NCBI RefSeq assembly: GCF_900156805.1
Contig: NZ_FTOQ01000010.1
Span: 62,001-126,000 of the forward strand
DNA: 64,000 nt
Origin: Roseivivax lentus
Lineage (GTDB): Bacteria; Pseudomonadota; Alphaproteobacteria; Rhodobacterales; Rhodobacteraceae
Direction: 5' to 3'
The notes beneath the pieces are model-generated. The model searched no databases. It had not been told where the DNA came from and worked only from the letters and a program-made list of their open reading frames with translations. Of this stretch, positions 18,001 to 25,572 are shown piece by piece; the first letter of the stretch is position 1; the number at the start of each line of letters is the position of its first letter. The position numbers were made by a program, and so were the translations under genes.

Positions 18001-20219
18001 CCGTCGATGGCGTTGTTGAGCGCCTCGGCCACTTCCGGGAAATGTTCCGCCAGCAGCGCGTTCACCGCCGATTTCAGCGCCTCGCCGAAGGTTTCGATGG
18101 CCGATTTGATGGCGTTGGCGGCAGCGTCGATCAGGGTCAGCGCGGCCTCCTTGACCGCGTCGATGATGTCCTTCACCGCCGAGCGGACCGCGTCGAAAAT
18201 GTCGTTGATGAGGCTGGTCAGCTTGTCGAACTGCTCCGCCACCCAATCGGTCGCCCGGTCCCACCAGCTCTGGTCCTCGGCCTTGTCCTCGGACTTGCGG
18301 CGTTCCTCGTCGGCCTTGCGGTTGCCTTCGGCGAGCTCGTCGTCCGCGCGCGTTTCCGCATCGTCGAAGGAGGTCGCGACCTCTGTCTCGGTCTCCGTGA
18401 CCTTGTCCTCGATCTTGCCCTCGGCCTCGACGCGGTCCAGCTCGGCCTGGGTTTCCATGTCCGCCACGTGACCGGCCTGGTCATCCACCGCCTGCTGCCG
18501 GGCGTCCTGGATGTCCTGCCGCCGGGCGCGGATCTCGTCGCGCTGATCCGCATCGGCCTCGGCGTTCAGCCGGTCGCGATCCGCCTCGGCCTGGGCCACC
18601 TTCTCGTCGCGCCCGCTGTCGCGGTCGGCCACGGCCACGTCCATTTCCTCGCGGGCCGCGGTCAGGTTCGACCTCATCGCCTCGTCGTGGTGCTGATCGA
18701 AAAGCGCCACCACGTCGGCGTCGAGCGGCTTCTGGTTGAACGCCTCGGCCCCTTCGACGGGCGCGGCATCGGTGGCGATCTCGGGCGCGGCGCGCGCATC
18801 GAGCGCGAAGGCCTCGTGCATTTCCTGCAGCTGGGCCTGCTCCGGGCCGGGGCCGTCGAGGACGCCCTGCGTGGCCTCCTCGCGCTTCAGCCGCGCCTCG
18901 TCCTTGGCGGCCCCGTCCTGCGTCGCCACCCGCTCGGGGTCGGTGTCGCCCTCCAGAGGCACATCGGGCCGGGCGCCCGCCGAGGTGTCCACCTCGTCGT
19001 CGCGCGTGCTGACCCGGTCGAAGGCCTGCCCGAGACCACCCGCATCGCCGAAGCCGAAGAAATTGGCGAGGATCGAGCGGATGTTGTCGTTCAGCTCCGC
19101 CGCGCCGGGATCGGGCGTGGGATCCACCGCCGGTTCGGGCGCGGGCGCGGGCGTGCCATCCTCGAGCACCGCCTCGGTGCCGCCGGGTGGGGCCACCGGC
19201 GCGGGCGCCTCGAGGTCGTCCTCGCCGCTCATCTCGGCATCGAAATCCGGCATCGCCGCGTCGAAACCGGCCTGCTCCTCGGCGCTCAGCCGTTCGGTCT
19301 CGCTGTCGAGGCTCGCCTGCTTCATCGCCTTGACCGAGGGCGGCGCCTCCTGCAGCGCGCCCATCAGCGCATCCGCATCCTCCGCGGCGTCGAAGGCCGC
19401 CTCGGCTTCGGCCTGCGCCGCCGCGGCGGCCTCCTCGTCGATCTCGATCTCCGGCTCGGGCGGCAATTCGAAGGTCGGAACCGGGTTCTCCTCCACGTCC
19501 GCGCCGAGATCCGGCGCCGCGATCCCGCCGGCCTCGCCCGCCTCTCCGGCTTCGGCGTTCGTCTCGACATCCGCGCCCTCCCCCTCGGCCGACCCCTGTT
19601 CGGCCTCGGGCGCGCTCTCCGCCGCATCCGGCGCGGACTCCCGGAACTCCGCCGCGGCCTCTTCCGACGGTTGGGCCACGAGCTCCGCCTCGGACACGCC
19701 GTCGGGCATGCGATAGGCCACGTCCTGAGGCCCGAGCCCGGTTCGAACCTCCGGCACCGGCACGCCCCGGGCCAGATGCCGCTCCGCCCGCGCCGCCTCC
19801 ACTTCCGCGCCCGTGCGATCCACCGGCTGGCCGTCGCGCGCTTGCAGCACATGGGTCAACTCATGCGCGACCACGTCCGGGCCGGCCGCTTCGCGCAGGA
19901 AGATCACGTCGCCATGGGTCGCGGCATCGGCCCCCTCGGCATCCAGCGCCGCGTCCACATCCGGGCCCTGCGCCGCGCGGGCAAAACCCAGATCGGTGCC
20001 GAAGAGGCCCTCCATCTCGGAGCGGAAAGGCACCGGGCCAAAGGCGAGGTCCGCAGCCGCGCGCATCTTCTCGAGCGGCAGATGATCCGGCAGCGCCTCC
20101 GCCCGGTTCCGGTCGGCCTCGGTATTGTCGACGACCACCTTCCAGCGGCGCGGCTTGGCACCCGCCTGTTCCGGCGCCTTGGACTTCGGCGCGTGGGTCC
20201 GGGCGGGGGCGCCACTCAT
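15045..20219 (-). CDS. eCIS-associated giant DUF4157 protein (candidate cargo and/or tape measure)
   Basis: The protein has 1724 residues. Residues 45-130 form the DUF4157 domain with a metalloprotease-type motif, VVAHELTHVLQ; the HELTH zinc-binding set is at 119-123. Residues 185-330 are acidic and Pro/Ala/Glu-rich. About 520-650 is a charged coiled coil, followed by roughly 450 residues of hydrophobic and amphipathic helices (for example LWGLLDLARQILGLT and ERIVMAAITWLVSLFNPVGA). The last 250 residues are a separate mixed domain with GRQHEWIPSTLANTIVETAA and a Trp/Tyr-rich end. DUF4157 is known to be enriched in eCIS cargo proteins. No other tape-measure gene is visible, so the long helical part could set tube length. 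Cargo, peptidase and tape-measure roles are all inferred; the C-terminal domain is unrecognised. Confidence 0.75.
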   Translation of the reverse strand: MSGAPARTHAPKSKAPEQAGAKPRRWKVVVDNTEADRNRAEALPDHLPLEKMRAAADLAFGPVPFRSEMEGLFGTDLGFARAAQGPDVDAALDAEGADAATHGDVIFLREAAGPDVVAHELTHVLQARDGQPVDRTGAEVEAARAERHLARGVPVPEVRTGLGPQDVAYRMPDGVSEAELVAQPSEEAAAEFRESAPDAAESAPEAEQGSAEGEGADVETNAEAGEAGEAGGIAAPDLGADVEENPVPTFELPPEPEIEIDEEAAAAAQAEAEAAFDAAEDADALMGALQEAPPSVKAMKQASLDSETERLSAEEQAGFDAAMPDFDAEMSGEDDLEAPAPVAPPGGTEAVLEDGTPAPAPEPAVDPTPDPGAAELNDNIRSILANFFGFGDAGGLGQAFDRVSTRDDEVDTSAGARPDVPLEGDTDPERVATQDGAAKDEARLKREEATQGVLDGPGPEQAQLQEMHEAFALDARAAPEIATDAAPVEGAEAFNQKPLDADVVALFDQHHDEAMRSNLTAAREEMDVAVADRDSGRDEKVAQAEADRDRLNAEADADQRDEIRARRQDIQDARQQAVDDQAGHVADMETQAELDRVEAEGKIEDKVTETETEVATSFDDAETRADDELAEGNRKADEERRKSEDKAEDQSWWDRATDWVAEQFDKLTSLINDIFDAVRSAVKDIIDAVKEAALTLIDAAANAIKSAIETFGEALKSAVNALLAEHFPEVAEALNNAIDGAVELAQAAVDVVAEGLKAGIANLLDALAAGIDAILAAYQAAVNAALAIARAALTGDWAALAKLVLEPILYALGIQPAAFYEIIARVEESLDLIIDDPLGFLSNLVDSVTGGIGRFADNFLTHLQAGIISWLTGALGGGITMPERWDLWGLLDLARQILGLTVDMMRRVAVRILGEAAVEKIEFFISYATELITGGWSALWEKIQEDLGRLKDTVLDQIKTFLVERIVMAAITWLVSLFNPVGALIKLVLTIWNFVMFLKDQLARIFAVAETIINTMWEIATGVLDPAMQGVERVLARLLPVAIDLLARLLGLGNVAGRVQRIIADVRQAIEDAIVSLIQRVVARFTGRGGGAGAEGAAPDGEAPGEIMRPVAVRGGGESHTLSIADQGETVVPMIRSTPMPLATWLDTRMGAPFDAVAEENAWQGEVRSQKRTDLQRLVDRAKEEEGLLDAEAEEAEDSLNEAGEENATPQEQTEAQSDVQEVAAQAEDTKSALEQVLEFFGIDPEPDLAEKYAEAIRDHVHPTVAEQLTRNVLPNLNARDYALLDWPEARARIAGETALPGAWLTPAARREGGTGGIIQRADEAGYRSAVGAILEAARGEAPTEEAITQFLDRKLTPALNTPAHRRSLLVAVLDGESDVGANAVNAVRSIVETLAAERTGLEYDKAFKKVTGTYYESLQTLTTFQTEIANQAWGKYAHEDDANVEGDTTGDDKPITFFVGIDAAGQSGSKRGQKNRERMAQAVRGARGRQHEWIPSTLANTIVETAANRAAGGNLDEAAGAFELIQFQHEVRTPTSKLIFRPGAGFPAQEVTITYKAPEHRESAEYADTPMSDLPDEERFAWYPPGGPHEGDEVGILQGHPGAISARVSGGAQSTEIHGQEGGHGTWNTRLTTEIVQKELTDGTVLFREVDEIGTGILSFYRETIWRGERSPRAQGGRFYFEYFASKTGSGAVDYGTLKTRYASEFETVYQELSNNINTVRTT

Positions 20220-20464
20220 GTCCAGAGCCTCCCGAACAGCGCCGCGGCCAGCGCCTGGCCGATGCCTTCGGGCGTCTTGCCCTCGGCGGGCAGGCTGCCG
20301 AGGTCGATCGCGCCGATATCCTCCGCCGCGACGCCCTCAGGCAATCCGTAGCGGTTCAGAAGCTCGCTCAGCCGGGCCTCGAACGCCTCCGCCGCGCGCC
20401 GGCCCTCGTCCAGCGTGAACCCATTCAGCGCAAGGCCGTCGATATGCACGACGCTCTCGGTCAT
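20216..20464 (-). CDS. Small eCIS operon protein of unknown function
   Basis: This 82-residue acidic protein (MTESVVHIDGLALNGFTLDE, with a helical middle EAFEARLSELLNRYGLPEG) overlaps both neighbours by four bases: its start shares ATGA with the stop of the ATPase gene, and its stop overlaps the start of the DUF4157 gene. The composition is natural and the double overlap argues it is a real gene. It has no signal peptide, membrane segment or known motif. Position suggests an assembly factor or a chaperone for the DUF4157 protein, but nothing in the sequence proves it. Confidence 0.7.
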   Translation of the reverse strand: MTESVVHIDGLALNGFTLDEGRRAAEAFEARLSELLNRYGLPEGVAAEDIGAIDLGSLPAEGKTPEGIGQALAAALFGRLWT

Positions 20465-22284
20465 CCGAAGCCCCGCAATTCGCTTTCCGACAGGGTCTTG
20501 CCGATCTTGCCGTATTCCTGCCGCGCCGCGCGCTTCAGATGCGCCATGGTGACCGGGCCGCCCGCCTCGGCGGCAAGGAACGCGGCTGTGAGCGCGATGG
20601 AGCGGATGAAGCCGCCCGAGATCGCCAGCCGCGCGAGCGCCGGATAATCGAGGTCCTCACGCGGCACGGCATCGGGAAAAACCGTCTGCCAGATCCGCGC
20701 ACGATGCACGGCGTCGGGAAAGGGGAAATCCACCACCGCCCGGAAGCGGCGCAGGAAGGCGTCGTCCACCGTGCCCTTGAGGTTGGTGGTGACGATGGCG
20801 ACGCCGGTGAAGGCCTCGAGCCGCTGCAGCAGATGCGCGGTTTCCGAGTTCGAATGCCGGTCGAGACTGTCCTTCACGTCGCTGCTGCGCTTGGAAAACA
20901 GCGCCTCGCCCTCGTCGAAGATAAGGATCGCGCCCGAATCCTCCGCCGCATCGAAGATCCGCGAGATGTTCTTCTCGGTCTCGCCGATATATTTGGAGAT
21001 CATCGACGACAGGTCGACGCGGTAGAGCCCGAGCGCACCGCGCGCCCCGCCCAGATCGCGCGCGAGGATCTCGGCGGCCATGGTCTTGCCGGTCCCGCTG
21101 GCCCCGGAAAACAGCGCCGAAAGGCCGAGCCCCCGGCTCGACTTGCCGCGGAACCCCCAATCATCCAGCACCGTGTCGCGATGCACCCGGTAGGCTGCCA
21201 GCTGGTGCAGCTGCCGCATCTGGCCCTCCGGCAGGATCAGATCGTCCCATGTGGCCTGCGGCTGGATGCGTTCCGCGAGCCCCTCGAGCGCGCGTTCCGC
21301 GCGGCTGCGCGCCAGTGTCCAGATGTCGGGCGCAAAGGCCATCCCGTGCGTCGCCTCGATATCCGCGCGGTCGACGGGCGACAGCCGGAAGGGCTCGTCG
21401 GCGGGCCGTGCTATCGGCGCGGGCCGGAAGGCGGCGACCGGGCGATGGGTTCGCGGCGGCGCGCTGCCCCACAGGAAAAGCGGCGCGCTGGTCCGGTCGG
21501 CGATCAGCCCGCCCTCGGGCGTCGCGGGCAGCAGGACCGCGCCCTCGAGCAGCACCAGATCCCGGTTCAGCCGCTCCGCGGCCTCCGCGGGACCAAGACC
21601 CGCGGGCAGAAGCGCGGGGTCGAGCGCATAGCAATGCAGGCCCAGCATCGCCGCCGCATCCGCCGCAAGCCCGCGTGCCTCGACCGGATCGTCGGTCTGG
21701 ATGCAAAGGATCGGCCGCTGCGCCCAATCGCGCGCCTTGGGCACGGCACGGGCCAGCGTCGCGGCGTCCTGCCGCCCCTCCGGAGACAGGAGCGACATCG
21801 CGGGACGCAAGGCCGCGTCGGGCTCCCCCCCGCCCCAGAGATAGGCCGTCACCGCGTCGGGCAGAACGAGCGCGCGCTGCGCAAAGCCAGAGCCCGGCTC
21901 CAGCGCGATCAGGCTGGCGCCGCGCAACCGCCCGGTGGAGAAAAGCTCGGGCGCTACTTCAGGCCCGAGCACCATCTGGACCAGCGCGGGCGTCGCCCGG
22001 CCCTTCTGCGACAGCGGATGGCCTGCAAGCGCCGTCGCGGCCTCGGGGCCAAGCTCGGGTGCGGCCACCAGCGCGAAGATATCGACCTGCCGCTCGCTCA
22101 ACCCGAACCGCTCGATCAGCGCCGCAAGCGCCACGGGCCCCAGCGCGCCGAGGCCCGCCAAAGCGCCCCGGAGCGCAGGCGCCGTCCCCTGCCCGGCCCC
22201 GAGCAGCGCCAGACAATGCCCGGCCAGCGCCTGCAGCGCGCGGGCCTGGATGGCCGCCGCCGATATCGCCTCGTGCCGGGTCAC
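20461..22284 (-). CDS. eCIS AAA+ ATPase (Afp15-like)
   Basis: The protein has 607 residues. I place the start at the GTG at 22282-22284, which overlaps the stop of the cap gene (GTGA), although the frame is open further upstream. The C-terminal 230 residues form a complete AAA+ module: Walker A GASGTGKT at about 394-401, Walker B ILIFDEGEALF at about 453-463, and a second region of homology with TTNLKGTVDDAFLRRF including a candidate arginine finger. The N-terminal 300 residues are a less conserved helical domain. Afp15/Pvc15 ATPases are needed for assembly or cargo loading of the particle, not for firing. Enzyme class is secure; the exact step is inferred. Confidence 0.9.
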   Translation of the reverse strand: MTRHEAISAAAIQARALQALAGHCLALLGAGQGTAPALRGALAGLGALGPVALAALIERFGLSERQVDIFALVAAPELGPEAATALAGHPLSQKGRATPALVQMVLGPEVAPELFSTGRLRGASLIALEPGSGFAQRALVLPDAVTAYLWGGGEPDAALRPAMSLLSPEGRQDAATLARAVPKARDWAQRPILCIQTDDPVEARGLAADAAAMLGLHCYALDPALLPAGLGPAEAAERLNRDLVLLEGAVLLPATPEGGLIADRTSAPLFLWGSAPPRTHRPVAAFRPAPIARPADEPFRLSPVDRADIEATHGMAFAPDIWTLARSRAERALEGLAERIQPQATWDDLILPEGQMRQLHQLAAYRVHRDTVLDDWGFRGKSSRGLGLSALFSGASGTGKTMAAEILARDLGGARGALGLYRVDLSSMISKYIGETEKNISRIFDAAEDSGAILIFDEGEALFSKRSSDVKDSLDRHSNSETAHLLQRLEAFTGVAIVTTNLKGTVDDAFLRRFRAVVDFPFPDAVHRARIWQTVFPDAVPREDLDYPALARLAISGGFIRSIALTAAFLAAEAGGPVTMAHLKRAARQEYGKIGKTLSESELRGFG

Positions 22285-23594
22285 GGGCCCAGATCGACGA
22301 CGGGCGAGTCGAAACCCGAAGGCCCGAGACCAAGCTGGCTGGCCGCGCCGTCGATCTCGACCCGTATGAGGTATACCGCAGCCGGAACCCCGGCGAGGTC
22401 GGCAACCACCTGCGTTCCGGTCGCCGCCACCCGGCGGCAGCGGACCGAAAACGCGGGCTCCGGCGCGCCGGGCACAGGATTGAACAGCAGCGCCGCGACC
22501 TGATCGGTCAGAACCGGATGCGCGAGATCGACGGTCACCGTGCCGGTGAAGGTGCCGTTCGTCACGCTGCCCGATGGCGTTGCCGTGGTCATCACGGGGG
22601 CAATCGGGAAGGCCAGCGCGTTCGACATCTCCCAGACCCGGATATCGCCGTTTCCGGGATCGAAAAGATGCTCCACGCTGAGTGCCGCGAAGCCCGCGGG
22701 CACGTCGGCGGGCAGCGCCACGTCGATGCGCGTGTTGCGCAGATCGGCCGCCGCGACCGCCAGTTCGCGCAGGCCCAGCATCACCCGCATGTTCTCGGAA
22801 ACGAGCGCGGTGCCTTCCATCGCCACGACGCCGCCCGCGAGGATCGGGGCCACCGGGTCCGGCAGGCTGCCCGCCCCGCCCGGCAGCGCGCGGATCCGCG
22901 TCACCCGCGGCGCGCGCAGCGGCGCCACGCGGCCCCCTATGCTCAGGACCGGCAGGGAGGATCGGACCGGCGTGCGGTTTTCGATCAGCACGCAATTCAC
23001 CTGGTAGAAGGCCGATGCGCGCAGGGCGGAGGAAAAGCTCGACCAGATGTTGCTCAGCACTTCCACGCGCCGCTGCGGATCGGGGTCGAGACTGGCCGGC
23101 GTGATCCGGATCTGCTCGAACTGGTCGGCCAGATCGGTGGCCGCGAGGAACCGGCGCGCGGGCGGCAGGATGTCGGCATCGACCGGCGCCGTGCCGCCCA
23201 GGGCCTCCCGGATCGCCTCGCGCGTGAGAACCGGCGTCTCGTGCAGAAGCTGCATACCGTATCCGAGCAGGATTTCCGAACTCAGCTCGTCCGCGCCGGT
23301 GGCGGTCAGCACGTAATGCAGATCGAGCGCGAGAAACGGCCCGTCGATCCGCGCGCCATCGGCGCTGCGCGCGGGCAGCCGTTCGTTGGACCAGGCCGGA
23401 TTGCGCGTGGCGTTCCACATGTAGATGTTGAGCCGGTTGATCTGATCCGCATCGTCTTCGGGTTCCAGCGCGTCGACCGGGCGCGAGGACACGGTGAATT
23501 GCCCGATCTGATCGACATTGTTGTTGATCAGCCCCTCGTTGAGGAGGTCTCTGAGAACGGCGGTGACGCCGGCGATGGCGAGGGCGTTGGCCAT
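22281..23594 (-). CDS. eCIS tube/sheath terminator (cap) protein with DUF4255 domain (Afp16-like)
   Basis: The protein has 437 residues. The N-terminal 190 residues are a DUF4255 (Pvc16 N-terminal) domain: VTAVLRDLLNEGL, then LNIYMWNATRNPAW, LDLHYVLTATG, and SSEILLGYGMQLLHETPVL. In Afp and PVC, this protein caps the distal end of tube and sheath and fixes the length. The C-terminal half is beta-rich (VVADLAGVPAAVYLIRVEID) and looks like one or two Ig-like domains, an extension not present in the shortest cap proteins. The start overlaps the stop of the proline-rich gene by one base. Family is secure; the function of the extension is unknown. Confidence 0.88.
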   Translation of the reverse strand: MANALAIAGVTAVLRDLLNEGLINNNVDQIGQFTVSSRPVDALEPEDDADQINRLNIYMWNATRNPAWSNERLPARSADGARIDGPFLALDLHYVLTATGADELSSEILLGYGMQLLHETPVLTREAIREALGGTAPVDADILPPARRFLAATDLADQFEQIRITPASLDPDPQRRVEVLSNIWSSFSSALRASAFYQVNCVLIENRTPVRSSLPVLSIGGRVAPLRAPRVTRIRALPGGAGSLPDPVAPILAGGVVAMEGTALVSENMRVMLGLRELAVAAADLRNTRIDVALPADVPAGFAALSVEHLFDPGNGDIRVWEMSNALAFPIAPVMTTATPSGSVTNGTFTGTVTVDLAHPVLTDQVAALLFNPVPGAPEPAFSVRCRRVAATGTQVVADLAGVPAAVYLIRVEIDGAASQLGLGPSGFDSPVVDLGP

Positions 23595-24370
23595 CAGCGT
23601 TTCTTCCAGCCAAGGTAATCGGTCAGCCCGCCGGACCGGGGCGCGGCGCGGGCCACGGGCGCGCGGGCCGGTGCGGCGGGGGCCGGCGGCGGTGGTGCGG
23701 GCCGTTCGGGCGGCGGCGCGGTCACCTCGACCTTGCCGATCCGCACGCTGACCGTTGGTTTCTGTGGCGCGGGCATGGCATCCGCCCGGTCGTTCGGGCC
23801 GTCCACGGCCCTGCGCGCCTCGATCATCGGGGGTGCGGGTGGTGGCCCGTCTGGTGCAGGCACGGACCGGGTTTCAATGACGTGGCGCTCGGTCTCGTGG
23901 ATGGTCACGCGCTCAGAGGGACGCGCGGCCTCGGGGCCATGGTCCGTCCGGTCGATGTGCCGTTCGACCTCCGGCGGCGCCGGAGGTTCGGGCGGCGTCG
24001 CGCGTCGGGTCTCGGCCTGTTCCGACGGTGGTGCGGGTTCTTGGGGACGGGCCGGCGCCTCAGAACTCCGAAAGGGCCCTGACACCGGTCGGTCCACGTC
24101 CGCCCCCCGTGCCCGCCCAGGCTCAGTGGGATCCACCGGCCCCGTAGCCCGCGACCGCGCCTCCGGCCGGACGGGATCGCCCCCCGCGCTGCGGCTCTGA
24201 CGGGTGGAGGGCGCGGGCGGTGCCGGTGGCTCCGCGCGCCGCTCGGCGGATTCCTCGCGCAGACCCTCGTCGCCGGGCGCCTCCTCGAACCGGCCCTGGG
24301 CCCGGGGCAGGATCGCCGGGCGCGTCGTCGCCGAAAACCGGTCGGCGATGCGATCGAAAAGCCCGCTCAT
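23594..24370 (-). CDS. Proline-rich eCIS operon protein, function unknown
   Basis: The protein has 258 residues, from the ATG at 24368-24370 that shares ATGA with the stop of the upstream gene. The frame is also open further upstream, but that part is a shadow of the previous gene. The N-terminus (MSGLFDRIADRFSATTRPA) and C-terminus (SGGLTDYLGWKKR) look ordered and may be binding motifs. Nearly everything between is low complexity, dominated by Pro, Ala, Arg and Glu, with several PPAPP-like runs. It is probably a disordered linker or scaffold used in assembly. I do not recognise a family. Confidence 0.72.
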   Translation of the reverse strand: MSGLFDRIADRFSATTRPAILPRAQGRFEEAPGDEGLREESAERRAEPPAPPAPSTRQSRSAGGDPVRPEARSRATGPVDPTEPGRARGADVDRPVSGPFRSSEAPARPQEPAPPSEQAETRRATPPEPPAPPEVERHIDRTDHGPEAARPSERVTIHETERHVIETRSVPAPDGPPPAPPMIEARRAVDGPNDRADAMPAPQKPTVSVRIGKVEVTAPPPERPAPPPPAPAAPARAPVARAAPRSGGLTDYLGWKKR

Positions 24371-25023
24371 CGCTCCAGCGCCTCGAGATAGAGGCCCCGG
24401 CGCAGCGCGGACATCGCGAGGATGTCCGCCTCGCGCCAGCCATAGCCCCGCGCGAGTGCGACGACATCCGCCACGACGCGCCGCGCCGCCGCCTCGAACT
24501 CGCCCCAGACGAAGGCCAGGGCATCGAAGGCGGGCGTGGCCTGGGCGCCGCAAGCCTCGCAGCGGAACCCCAGCGTCATGGCAAGCGCCGGATCGGCCTC
24601 CTCGATGCGGGCCTCCGCCGCCGCCCGGAAGGCCGGATCGTCCCAGGGCGCCTCCGGTGCCAGCGCCACGAGGTCGAGCCCCGCGCGCGTCACGTGGCGC
24701 AGGGTCGGAAGACGCACCGCGATGTCGCGCCCGGCATGGGTCACGGTCACCTCCGAGACCGCGCGCCGCTCAGGCAGGCCGAATGCGCGCGGGATCTCGA
24801 ATTCCAGCCGGGTGCCGCAGCCGGGACAGGTCGTCGTGGCCTCCGCCGCAGTGTCGAGAAGCGTTCCGCGCAGCGCCCAGACCGCCCGGTCGAGATCGCC
24901 GATCGGCGCCTCCTCGGCCCGGTCCCCGAGGGCGGCCTTGCCCAGCAGGCGGGCCCGCTCCAGGGGACCGCCATCCTTGCCACGCTCGTAGAGCCGCAGC
25001 AGGTCTTCGCTGCCGAAGGCCAC
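24367..25023 (-). CDS. eCIS hub assembly chaperone-like protein with a split zinc ribbon
   Basis: The protein has 218 residues and sits directly after the tube gene, the usual place of the T4-like baseplate hub assembly chaperone family in eCIS operons. It carries two CxxC pairs: CPGC at residues 66-69 and CEAC at 155-158, which together could bind one zinc ion. The C-terminal helix (EADILAMSALRRGLYLEALE) resembles the end of gp26-like proteins. The gene starts four bases after the tube stop and shares ATGA with the proline-rich gene. The Cys pairs and context are seen; chaperone function and zinc binding are inferred. Confidence 0.7.
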   Translation of the reverse strand: MAFGSEDLLRLYERGKDGGPLERARLLGKAALGDRAEEAPIGDLDRAVWALRGTLLDTAAEATTTCPGCGTRLEFEIPRAFGLPERRAVSEVTVTHAGRDIAVRLPTLRHVTRAGLDLVALAPEAPWDDPAFRAAAEARIEEADPALAMTLGFRCEACGAQATPAFDALAFVWGEFEAAARRVVADVVALARGYGWREADILAMSALRRGLYLEALER

Positions 25024-25027
25024 GGCC

Positions 25028-25555
25028 CTACACGGCAGGTTCGAGGAAGGAAATCTCGGCAGGCTCGACCGCGTCGTAATCCCGTTCCCAGCCCTCGTTC
25101 TCGATCTTGATCATCTGGATCGCCACCGCGTTGGCATTCGCGTCCAGCTCCGGCATGGCCTGGTATTCCGACACCCAGCAGCGGAAGATGCGATAGCTGA
25201 GCGCCAGCTGCCCGGCCTCGTTGTAGAGGTCGAGCACGAGGTCCTTGCGGAAATCCTGCAGGCTGACCTCGGCGCCGAGGGCCGAGCCGTAATTCCAGAC
25301 CTTGTTCGCCCATTGCTCGAACTCGACGTCATGGGTCACGCCGCGTTCCAGCGTGATGCCCTCGAACATCGTGCGGCCCGGGCTTTTGCGCGGGGTCGAG
25401 GCGTCGCCCCCCTCGCGATGCTCGACGATCTCGGTCGTGCGCTTCAGCGGGCTGACCTTGGAGATGCCGGCCACGTAGCGGTTGTCCCATTTCACTCGGA
25501 ACTTGAAGTTCTTGTAGGGATCGAAACGGTTCGCGTTGACGGTGAATTGTGCCAT
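25028..25555 (-). CDS. eCIS inner tube protein (gp19-like)
   Basis: The protein has 175 residues, from the ATG at 25553-25555, 17 bases after the sheath stop; a longer upstream frame overlaps the sheath gene and is not used. The sequence (MAQFTVNANRFDPYKNFKFR, then WDNRYVAGISKVSPLKRTTE, FEGITLERGVTHDVEFEQWA and YRIFRCWVSEYQAMPELDAN) matches the tail tube family (gp19, Afp1/Afp5). Tube subunits form hexameric rings inside the sheath and carry cargo. Only one tube gene is present, unlike AFP and PVC, which have two. Family is secure. Confidence 0.94.
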   Translation of the reverse strand: MAQFTVNANRFDPYKNFKFRVKWDNRYVAGISKVSPLKRTTEIVEHREGGDASTPRKSPGRTMFEGITLERGVTHDVEFEQWANKVWNYGSALGAEVSLQDFRKDLVLDLYNEAGQLALSYRIFRCWVSEYQAMPELDANANAVAIQMIKIENEGWERDYDAVEPAEISFLEPAV

Positions 25556-25572
25556 GGTTTCGGCCCCTTGAT

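Noticed and set aside
15084-20351. Plus-strand open frame of 1755 codons opposite the DUF4157 gene
   Set aside because: It is a shadow of a GC-rich gene: codon bias leaves the antisense frame open. The composition is dominated by Arg/Gly/His/Leu without any family motif, and the minus strand holds recognisable domains.
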